From the NCBI GenBank assembly GCA_016286385.1, contig JAEESO010000006.1, forward strand, positions 1 through 64,000: 64,000 nucleotides of DNA. Direction: 5' to 3'. A model generated the notes under the pieces. It ran no database searches. It was not told where the DNA came from and worked only from the letters and a program-made list of their open reading frames with translations. Positions 25,227 to 32,180 of the stretch are shown here, piece by piece (the stretch's first letter is position 1; each line of letters opens with the position of its first letter). This stretch comes from Bacteroidales bacterium (GTDB lineage Bacteria; Bacteroidota; Bacteroidia; Bacteroidales; UBA932). Both the position numbers and the translations under genes were made by a program.

Positions 25227-27148
25227 TCCTCAAAATACTGCGTTACCTTGTCCATAAGGTGAATCCTGTTACGCCCGAAGACATTGTGCTGGGCAACAGG
25301 GTAGGGGAAGTAGTCTACGGGGATGCCGTTATCTATGCACACCTGGATGAAACTCAGGCTATGCTCCCACACAACGGTGTCGTCCACGGCGCCCTGGCAG
25401 ATGAGGAGTTTACCCTTCAGATTTGTGGCCTTGTTGATCAGGGATGTGGCCTCGAAGCCCTCAGGATTGGTTTCAGGGTTATCCATATAGCGCTCTCCGT
25501 ACATGATCTCATACCATTTCCAGTCAATGACGGGACCGCCGGCAACGCCCACTTTGAATACGTCTGGGTAGGTGGTCATAAGGCTTATTGTCATGAAGCC
25601 TCCGTAGCTCCAGCCGTGAACGCCAACGCGCCCTGAATCCACGTAGGGGAGCTCCAGAAGGCGACGGATACCCACCATCTGGTCTTCCATCTCTGCCTTT
25701 CCGCACTGGCGGTTGATGGCCTTCTCAAAGGCGGCGCCGCGGTTTGAGGTGCCGCGGTTGTCCTGCACGTACACGATGTAGCCCTTCTGGGCCATGAGCA
25801 TTTCCCACATGCGGATGTTTCCAAGCCAACTGTCCTGGACCATCTGGCTGTGAGGGCCGCCGTACACATACACAATTACAGGGTATTTCTTTGCGGGGTC
25901 GAAGTCCTTGGGGTAGATGAGCCTGTAGTAGTTCTCAAAGGCGTTATCGGCCGATGAAACCGTGCCTAGTTCAACCTTGCATGAGGCGTAATCTTTAAGC
26001 GGATCCTCTCCCTCAAAGAGAAGCTCATTGACCTTTCCGTCCGTTGAGCGCTTCCACATCTGAGTGGGCGTGGAAGTGTTGGACCAGATGTCAAGGAATT
26101 CCTTGCAGCCGGGGTACAGAAGCACGTTGTGCCAGCCCCGGCCGGAAGTGAGCTGGACGGGCTTGTAGAACCCAGCCTTCTTGACGGCGTTCTTCCTGGG
26201 AATCTTCAGCCTCATCTTGTAGAGGTGGTTCTGGACAGGAGAATTTTCGGCCGATGTATAGTATACATAGGTGCCGTCGTTGTCCAGATACTCTACGTCC
26301 GCGCTTGCGGTAGGAAGCCCGCGGATGGCGCCAAGAGTATCGGCTAGATACAGATTCCTGAAGCCGTTGCGGTTGTCCGTGCGGTAGATGAATACGTCCG
26401 TACGGCCCTTTATGAAGCGGATGGGGTCCTGGGGTTCTATCCAGGCGGGGTTGTCCTCAGTGAGGATGGTGCGGACGAAGGAACCGTCGGCCGCCCTGTA
26501 CATGTTGAGGCGCATATGATGCTGGCTGCGGTCCACAATCTGGGCGTAGATGTACTTTGCATCAGGGCTCCATGCTATGTTTGTGATGTAGCGTTCCTCT
26601 GAAAAGTCCGTAACTCCAAGCCACGCGGTCTTTTTGCTCTCAAGGTCAAAAATACCCACTGAGATGTGCTCAGATGCCATTCCGTTCATGGGGTAGTATA
26701 TCTCTTTGAGGGACCCTGTACGGGTTTTTATGTCAAGGAGTGGGAACTTTGTCACCAGGGTCTGGTCCTTGCGGTAGAAGGCTACCTTGGTGGAGTCCGG
26801 GGACACATACCATCCGGCGTCGATGCCAAATTCATTGCGGCTTACGGTTTGGCCGTAAACTATGCCGGAGTTGTTGGAGATGGCGATGTCAGTGACTTCT
26901 CCGGATGCATTGTCTTTTATAAAGAGGCTGTATTCATCCTGGAACACGGTGAATTTTCCCTCTCCTTTGGAAGGGAGAGCCGGGTATTTGTCACGTGGGA
27001 TGCGGCTGTAGCCAACTCCCTTGTAGATGGCCTCTTCCATTGTGAGATCCTTGCCTGGATGGGCCTCACGGATATCCAGGACGCTGTTTTGAGCAAAAAG
27101 TGCGCTGCCCGTAAGGACAGTGCACACTATAGTGAGAAGATGTTTCAT
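25217..27148 (-). CDS. S9-family dipeptidyl-peptidase (DPP IV-like), exported
   Basis: 643 aa. Signal peptide KHLLTIVCTVLTGSALFAQ, an eight-bladed propeller-like region (about 60-400), then an alpha/beta-hydrolase domain with GWSYGGFM near residue 514 (Ser nucleophile), VDDTVVWEHS near 588 (Asp) and AQHNVFG near 620 (His). These are the S9B/S9C peptidase motifs; the enzyme should trim proline-containing peptides in the periplasm. Start ATG 27148 was preferred over 27172 since it gives a proper signal peptide. It starts 4 bp after the small membrane protein gene and is probably co-transcribed with it. A paralogue lies at 44662-46503. Confidence 0.9.
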   Translation of the reverse strand: MKHLLTIVCTVLTGSALFAQNSVLDIREAHPGKDLTMEEAIYKGVGYSRIPRDKYPALPSKGEGKFTVFQDEYSLFIKDNASGEVTDIAISNNSGIVYGQTVSRNEFGIDAGWYVSPDSTKVAFYRKDQTLVTKFPLLDIKTRTGSLKEIYYPMNGMASEHISVGIFDLESKKTAWLGVTDFSEERYITNIAWSPDAKYIYAQIVDRSQHHMRLNMYRAADGSFVRTILTEDNPAWIEPQDPIRFIKGRTDVFIYRTDNRNGFRNLYLADTLGAIRGLPTASADVEYLDNDGTYVYYTSAENSPVQNHLYKMRLKIPRKNAVKKAGFYKPVQLTSGRGWHNVLLYPGCKEFLDIWSNTSTPTQMWKRSTDGKVNELLFEGEDPLKDYASCKVELGTVSSADNAFENYYRLIYPKDFDPAKKYPVIVYVYGGPHSQMVQDSWLGNIRMWEMLMAQKGYIVYVQDNRGTSNRGAAFEKAINRQCGKAEMEDQMVGIRRLLELPYVDSGRVGVHGWSYGGFMTISLMTTYPDVFKVGVAGGPVIDWKWYEIMYGERYMDNPETNPEGFEATSLINKATNLKGKLLICQGAVDDTVVWEHSLSFIQVCIDNGIPVDYFPYPVAQHNVFGRNRIHLMDKVTQYFEDYL

Positions 27149-27152
27149 GCTG

Positions 27153-27566
27153 CTAGAGGAAGAACGGTTCATCTACGTTTATTTCTCCGGGTTCAAGGGT
27201 TACGTGGTCTACCACAGATTTTTCATAACCTCTCCAGGGGAGGGCGCCCTTGTACTCCTTGTAGTGGACAGTTACCTTTGAGCCGGTGAGTTTTGTGAGT
27301 TGATCTGCCACATCCTCATCTTTCACGGAGAACTTGAAGGTCTTGGACTGGACGGTGCCCTGGGAGTTCTTGCTGCCGTAACCGGTGAGGATTATCTCAC
27401 CTTCATAGGTTTTCCATAGATAGCCTGTATAAGTGAGGGAATTGAGTTCTCCGGTTTTGGTTCCGTCTGAGAATACCCACCAGAATTTGAAGTAAAGGAA
27501 GCCTGCGAGGGCCGCTACAACAAGGAGTCCAGCCAGACATCCTATGGTTTTGCCAGTGTTTGCCAT
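27153..27566 (-). CDS. Small single-pass membrane protein, conserved Bacteroidota type
   Basis: 137 aa. One N-terminal transmembrane helix (CLAGLLVVAALAGFLYFKFWW) and a beta-rich extracytoplasmic domain (LNSLTYTGYLWKTYEGEIIL...FKFSVKDEDVADQLTKLTGSKVTVHYKEY). I recognise the type as a common Bacteroidota protein that is sometimes mislabelled 6-phosphogluconate dehydrogenase; it has no dehydrogenase motif. Function unknown. Start ATG 27566 follows a leftward TATCTTTG at 27593-27586. Upstream partner of the S9 peptidase gene. Confidence 0.7.
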   Translation of the reverse strand: MANTGKTIGCLAGLLVVAALAGFLYFKFWWVFSDGTKTGELNSLTYTGYLWKTYEGEIILTGYGSKNSQGTVQSKTFKFSVKDEDVADQLTKLTGSKVTVHYKEYKGALPWRGYEKSVVDHVTLEPGEINVDEPFFL

Positions 27567-27585
27567 TTTATCATTTTTGTTTTCA

Positions 27586-27613
27586 CAAAGATAGCAAAAA
27601 ATTAGTATCTTCG
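27586..27613. promoter_or_regulatory. Divergent -7 boxes between the membrane-protein gene and lpdA
   Basis: TATCTTTG reading left (27593-27586) faces the membrane-protein gene; TATCTTCG reading right (27606-27613) faces lpdA at 27635. Neither has a TTG at the best spacing. Confidence 0.4.
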
Positions 27614-27634
27614 TAAACACTAAAACTTACATCT

Positions 27635-28972
27635 ATGTTTGATCTTGCAATTCTAGGCGGCGGTCCTGCCGGATATGTGGCTGCAGAAAAGGCCGCCCGC
27701 GGAGGTTTTACAGTGGCACTTTTTGAAAAGAGGGAACTTGGCGGCGTGTGCCTCAATGAGGGCTGCATCCCCACAAAAACCCTCCTGTACAGCGCCAAGC
27801 TGCTGGATTACGCCCGTCATGGGGATAAATACGGGGTTAATGTGGAGGGTGCCTCCCTGGATTTCCCGGCCGTCATGAAGCGCAAGGAAAAGGTGGTGAA
27901 AAAGCTTGTCGGCGGTGTCCGCGTGCGTATGAGGGAGGCCGCCGTGGAGGTTGTTAAGGCAGAAGCCGTCATAAAGGGCGCCATCCCCGGAGGCTTTTCT
28001 TTAGAGGCCGATGAAAATACCTATGAGGCCGCCCGCATCCTTGTGTGCACGGGCTCTGAGGCCGCAGTGCCGCCAATCCCGGGGCTGGCGGAATCATCCG
28101 TTGTAGTCACTAACCGTGAGCTCCTCCAGCTCACTGAAATCCCTGAGAGGCTGGTTGTTATTGGAGGCGGCGTAATTGGGATGGAGTTTGCTTCCTTCTT
28201 CAATTCCGTGGGCTCTCAGGTCACTGTGATAGAAATGCTTCCAAAGATTCTGGGGCCCATGGACAGTGAGATTTCCGCAATGCTACAGGCCCAGTACGCC
28301 AAGAAAGGCGTGGAGTTCCATCTAAGTTGCAAAGTTGTTGCCGTGGAGGGGAATGAGGTGGTCTATGAGACTCCGGAAGGGGAAACCTGCCGGTCTCAAG
28401 GAGATAAGATCCTTCTCTCCGTTGGCCGCCGCGCAAACATCCGTGGAATCGGCCTTGAAAACATAGGTGTGAAGGTGGAGAGGGGCATTGTGGTCAATTC
28501 CCGTATGGAAACGTCCGTTCCCGGCGTTTATGCCGCCGGTGATGTTACGGCCTTCTCAATGCTTGCCCATACCGCTTCCCGTGAGGCAGAGGTTGCGGTT
28601 TCAAATATGCTTGGGGTGCCCGCTGAGATGAGTTACAAGGCCATCCCCGGCATAGTCTACACCAATCCGGAGGTTGCGGGCGTGGGGCTCACGGAGCAGG
28701 AAGCCGGCCCTGAGGTCAAAGTCCTGAAGCTCCCTATGGCTTATTCGGGCCGGTTTGTGGCCGAGAACGAGAGGGGAGAGGGGCTCTGCAAAGTCCTTGT
28801 ATCGGCCTCAGGCGCCGTTTTGGGCGTCCATATGCTTGGTAACCCCTGCTCTGAGATTATCCTCTCTGCGGCAATTGCGGTGGAAAAGGGCATGACCGTC
28901 CCTGAACTCCTGGAGGTTGTATTCCCTCACCCTACGGTTGGTGAAATACTGAAAGAAACTCTTGGGGCGTGA
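27635..28972 (+). CDS. lpdA: Dihydrolipoyl dehydrogenase (E3)
   Basis: 445 aa. FAD-dependent disulfide oxidoreductase that re-oxidises dihydrolipoamide in 2-oxoacid dehydrogenase and glycine-cleavage complexes. Visible: FAD-binding GGGPAGYVAAEKA, redox-active disulfide GGVCLNEGCIPTK (residues about 36-46), NAD-binding VVIGGGVIGMEF, second FAD motif YAAGDVT, and the C-terminal interface with His-Pro-Thr (FPHPTVGE) giving the catalytic His. The next gene, convergent, is a lipoate ligase, a fitting functional neighbour; the two overlap by 41 bp. Confidence 0.93.
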   Translation: MFDLAILGGGPAGYVAAEKAARGGFTVALFEKRELGGVCLNEGCIPTKTLLYSAKLLDYARHGDKYGVNVEGASLDFPAVMKRKEKVVKKLVGGVRVRMREAAVEVVKAEAVIKGAIPGGFSLEADENTYEAARILVCTGSEAAVPPIPGLAESSVVVTNRELLQLTEIPERLVVIGGGVIGMEFASFFNSVGSQVTVIEMLPKILGPMDSEISAMLQAQYAKKGVEFHLSCKVVAVEGNEVVYETPEGETCRSQGDKILLSVGRRANIRGIGLENIGVKVERGIVVNSRMETSVPGVYAAGDVTAFSMLAHTASREAEVAVSNMLGVPAEMSYKAIPGIVYTNPEVAGVGLTEQEAGPEVKVLKLPMAYSGRFVAENERGEGLCKVLVSASGAVLGVHMLGNPCSEIILSAAIAVEKGMTVPELLEVVFPHPTVGEILKETLGA

Positions 28973-29876
28973 CGCCTTCAAAGAAATCCTGAACGGGCTG
29001 GGAGAGGACATCTTCCAGCCTTTTTCCTATAAGGGCGGCGGAGAGTTCCAGAGCCGGGCGGTTGCCGATGAAATCTCCGGTGAATTCCAGTTCTGAGAAG
29101 ACTCCGTGGGTTAGGGTATAATGGGCTGTTACGGTGCCGCAGGGGAATTTCTTTGTGGATTTGAATTCAGTCTTGGGGGAGCGTCCGTAAATCCACTCCC
29201 AGGTGCCGAACTTTTCCTTTGTACGCTTTGTAATATGTGCCTTCTGGGCGTCTGTGAGGCGGATTTCTGGTGAGCCATCGGCCAAAATTCCGTGAAGTGC
29301 GGCCTTGAATTCATCTATGGTTTTGAACTGGGGAAGGAGGCTTCTTAAGTTGCACACGCGGCTACGGACGGAGGCCACTCCGGCTGCAGAAAGTTTGCTT
29401 CCCGGAACGGCCAGAGCCTCAGTGAGCGCCTCAAAATCCACGTCCCACATAAGCGTTCCGTGAATCATCATCCGGTCTTTCGAGAGCCTTTTTGCCCAGC
29501 CGGAGCATTTGAGGCCGTCTACCATTATATCATTGCGCCCGGTCCTCTCTGCGGGAAGGCCCAGGCGGCGCAGGGCATCGGCCATCAGGTCATAGTAATT
29601 CTCCACCTCTTTTGCGAGCCCTGCTATGCTGTAGTTGAGATTTCCAAGGTCGTGATACACCGCCCCGCCGCCGGTGACGCGCCGCGCCAGCTTTATCCCG
29701 TGCTCCTCAAGATAGGGGAGATTCACCTCCGCGTATGCGCTCTGATTAAGGCCGATAATAACCGCCGGCGCATTCTGCCACAGGCAGAAAACAGTGCCCG
29801 TGAGCCCTTCCAGCAGGAACTCGTCGTGCGCCATGTTCCAGTGGGCGTCCGTGCAGTTATTTATGACGTATCTCAT
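28932..29876 (-). CDS. lplA: Lipoate--protein ligase
   Basis: 314 aa. Attaches lipoate to E2/H-protein lysines by way of lipoyl-AMP. The N-terminal BPL/LplA catalytic domain shows PAVIIGLNQSAYAEVN, the signature RRVTGGGAVYHDLGNLNYSI, and a Lys-bearing SGWAKRL strand. The C-terminal LplA accessory domain (about 230-314) is present. Start overlaps the mnmA stop (ATGA), so they are one operon. The 3' end overlaps the convergent lpdA by 41 bp. Confidence 0.92.
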   Translation of the reverse strand: MRYVINNCTDAHWNMAHDEFLLEGLTGTVFCLWQNAPAVIIGLNQSAYAEVNLPYLEEHGIKLARRVTGGGAVYHDLGNLNYSIAGLAKEVENYYDLMADALRRLGLPAERTGRNDIMVDGLKCSGWAKRLSKDRMMIHGTLMWDVDFEALTEALAVPGSKLSAAGVASVRSRVCNLRSLLPQFKTIDEFKAALHGILADGSPEIRLTDAQKAHITKRTKEKFGTWEWIYGRSPKTEFKSTKKFPCGTVTAHYTLTHGVFSELEFTGDFIGNRPALELSAALIGKRLEDVLSQPVQDFFEGVTPQEFLSVFHQP

Positions 29877-31279
29877 TTGGAAATCACCCCGCTGCCAAGC
29901 ATTTCATCCCCGTCATACCATACGGCAAACTGGCCGGGGGAGATGCCGCGCTGGGGCTGGTCGAAGAGGATGTAGAGGCCGGTTTCACGCATAAGGAGAG
30001 TGGCGCCCTGGAGCGGCTGGCGGTAACGGATGCGAACGCGGTAGCGGCGGGTTTCTCCGGGCTTCATTGTAAGGTCCGTGCGTATCCAGTGAATTTCTTC
30101 AGGATTAACCTTGAGGCAGAAACGGCTGAGTCCCTTGTGGTTATGGCCTTCGCCAACGTACACGCGGTTGGCCTCTGTGTCCGTTGCAATGACAAAGACG
30201 GGATCCTTGTGTCCGCCAACGCCAAGGCCTTTCCGCTGGCCGATTGTATAGAACTGCGCGCCCTCGTGGCGGCCAACTATAACGCCGTGTGGGTTAACCT
30301 TGTAGCGGGTTTTCTTAATGTGTTTCTTGCCGCTGCGATAGGTTTCCGTTTCAAATGTAATGTTGTAACTTACCGGGGTAGCGAGCCTGTCCAGGTCTTC
30401 ATCCGTGAGGCCGATTTCACCGTACGGGCTCTCTCCCAGCGGCTCTCCGTCGGAGGTGAGAATCTTCTCCTCCGGAGCATAGTGGACGGTGCGTTCAAGG
30501 CTGTTTCCCGGCTTCAGAAGGCCTGTAAGGGTGTTTTGCTGCCACTGGTAGAGGGGGTCATCGGCATAAAAAGCATCAAAAACCTCCACAATGTCTCCTT
30601 CCACGGAAGCCAGTTTCTGCTTAAGGAATGTGGGAAGGTCCACCTTCCCTACGAAGCATATGCCCTGGGAGTCCTTTTTCTCGGCCGATGGAAGATCCGC
30701 CTCCTTTGCTATGCGTCTTACTTCCGGCTTCACCAAGTCCCCGATAGGGAAGAGCGCCTTGGAAAGTTGCTTCTGCGTGAGTTGGCAGAGGAAGTATGTC
30801 TGGTCCTTGTTGGGATCCGCGCCCTCCAGGATGCGGAAAACCGATTTCCCGTCATCCCCGGCCTGTCCGGGGATCTCCTCCTTTCGGCAGTAGTGCCCCG
30901 TGGCTACATAATGGGCTCCATATTTCCGTGCAATTTCCCAGAAGGCGTCAAACTTGATCTCACGGTTGCAGAGCACGTCCGGATTGGGGGTGCGGCCCTT
31001 TGAGTACTCGTCAAACATATAATCCACAACGCGCTGACGGTACTGCTTGGAAAGATCCACAAAATAAAAAGGAATGCCGATTTTGCGGGCCACCATCTCC
31101 GCCACAAAACGGTCCTCCTCCCATTCACAGTCTCCATGAAGGGTGGGGTCTGCGTCGTGCCAGTTCTGCATGAACATGGCAAATACATCATACCCCTCCT
31201 GCTTCAGAAGATACGCTGCAACAGAAGAGTCCACGCCGCCGGAAAGGCCCACGCATACTTTGATTTTGCCCTTGTCCAT
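29873..31279 (-). CDS. mnmA: tRNA-specific 2-thiouridylase MnmA with large insertion
   Basis: 468 aa, against about 360-380 usually. It makes the s2U34 modification in tRNA-Lys/Glu/Gln. ATP P-loop SGGVDSS at residues 14-20, first catalytic Cys in PNPDVLC near 102, second in SQGICFVG near 208, and the C-terminal beta domain from FYTIGQRKGLGVGG. Two extra pieces are seen: about ten residues (EEIPGQAGDDGKS, near 134-145) encoded by a palindromic repeat (30851-30878), and about 100 residues (near 232-330, starting FDAFYADDPLYQW) between the central and C-terminal domains. The catalytic residues are intact, so I expect it to be active. Confidence 0.9.
   Translation of the reverse strand: MDKGKIKVCVGLSGGVDSSVAAYLLKQEGYDVFAMFMQNWHDADPTLHGDCEWEEDRFVAEMVARKIGIPFYFVDLSKQYRQRVVDYMFDEYSKGRTPNPDVLCNREIKFDAFWEIARKYGAHYVATGHYCRKEEIPGQAGDDGKSVFRILEGADPNKDQTYFLCQLTQKQLSKALFPIGDLVKPEVRRIAKEADLPSAEKKDSQGICFVGKVDLPTFLKQKLASVEGDIVEVFDAFYADDPLYQWQQNTLTGLLKPGNSLERTVHYAPEEKILTSDGEPLGESPYGEIGLTDEDLDRLATPVSYNITFETETYRSGKKHIKKTRYKVNPHGVIVGRHEGAQFYTIGQRKGLGVGGHKDPVFVIATDTEANRVYVGEGHNHKGLSRFCLKVNPEEIHWIRTDLTMKPGETRRYRVRIRYRQPLQGATLLMRETGLYILFDQPQRGISPGQFAVWYDGDEMLGSGVISK
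30851..30878. repeat. GTCA-type palindromic repeat in frame inside mnmA
   Basis: GTCATCCCCGGCCTGTCCGG followed by GGATCTCC; arms ATCCCCGG and CCGGGGAT pair perfectly around CCTGT. The minus-strand reading is IPGQAGDD. Same plan as the units in the ABC-F and FHA genes. Confidence 0.6.
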
Positions 31280-31324
31280 AATTCTTTACAAAAATAATGA
31301 TTTTCCCCGGTCTGTACAACTGCC

Positions 31325-31440
31325 AGCACCTGATGAGGCCCCAAAACCCGCAATTCCGGTCTTCAACAGATGCTCCAGCACGCGACCAGGACCCCCAAAC
31401 CCGCAATTCCGGTCTTCAACGGATGCTCCAGCACCCCGCC
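31325..31440 (-). repeat. 52-bp repeat array (two units plus a partial), inverted copy
   Basis: Units begin with AGCAC at 31325, 31377 and 31430 (spacing 52 and 53) and contain AAACCCGCAATTCCGGTCTT. It is the reverse complement of the repeats flanking the transposase gene at 37-38 kb. It occupies most of the 217-bp gap between mnmA and the His/Gly-rich protein gene; no transposase gene is present here. Confidence 0.8.
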
Positions 31441-31496
31441 ATAATAAAAATCGGCCCCAAATTGCTTTGGAGCCGTGCCGGGGAGGGGATGTGGTG

Positions 31497-32114
31497 TTAC
31501 CTTCGTTCGTTGCCCTGGTAGTCGTAGTAGTAATATCGGCCGTTACGCTCCGCCCTTATCAGGTTGTTCTGATAAATGGTGAGATGCTCTCCCCAGATGT
31601 TGCCCACAAAGTCTCCGTCTTCATCGTAGAGCCTCCAGAAGGAGCCCACCTTGATGCCGTAAAAACCTTCCGACCAGTAGAAGATATCCATCCCGGAAAG
31701 GGTGGTGAAGCCGCCGTCTGCGTCACGGACGCTCCAGACGCCGCCGTTCTTGACTTCGTACATGCCGTTGGATGTTAAAAACACTCTGTCACCGCTGACA
31801 ATTGTATTGCCGCTGCGGCTCACAACCTGCACCCTGTCTCCAAGAAGGCGTACGTGGCAGCCATTCCAGAGCTCCTGCCACTCATATGTGCATTCAAGTT
31901 CATCGGGAACGTTGTAACCGTGGCTTCTTCCATGGCCGCGGCCGTTATGGTTTGAATGATGGTTCCCGCGGTTTCCCCTGTGATGGCCTCCACGGTGGAC
32001 ATTTTCCGTCCTGTGACGGGAACCCCTGTGAGAATCACGATGACCGTGATGCCCCTGTCCGTATGCGCCGGCCGTTGCCAGCATCATAAGCAATATGATA
32101 ACGATCTTTTTCAT
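31497..32114 (-). CDS. Exported His/Gly-rich protein
   Basis: 205 aa. Signal peptide (KKIVIILLMMLATAGAYGQ), then about 45 residues dominated by His, Gly, Arg and Asn (GHHGHRDSHRGSRH and more), then a beta-rich C-terminal region with repeated short strands (VRLLGDRVQVVSRSG, MYEVKNGGVWSV, FYGIKVGSFWRLYDEDGDFVGNIWG), which resembles small Bacteroidota protein-repeat folds. The His-rich part could bind metal ions; that is inference. Start ATG 32114 gives the signal peptide; upstream in-frame sequence lies antisense to the ABC-F gene. Confidence 0.65.
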   Translation of the reverse strand: MKKIVIILLMMLATAGAYGQGHHGHRDSHRGSRHRTENVHRGGHHRGNRGNHHSNHNGRGHGRSHGYNVPDELECTYEWQELWNGCHVRLLGDRVQVVSRSGNTIVSGDRVFLTSNGMYEVKNGGVWSVRDADGGFTTLSGMDIFYWSEGFYGIKVGSFWRLYDEDGDFVGNIWGEHLTIYQNNLIRAERNGRYYYYDYQGNERR

Positions 32115-32166
32115 AACGAATCCTCCTTTTTGTGGTAGCATAGCAAGTATCAAGCCAAAAATTGCG

Positions 32167-32174
32167 TATCTTTG
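32167..32174 (+). promoter_or_regulatory. -7 box of the ABC-F gene
   Basis: TATCTTTG, only 6 bases before ATG 32181. The distance implies a leaderless or almost leaderless mRNA. Confidence 0.5.
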
Positions 32175-32180
32175 TGTCCT

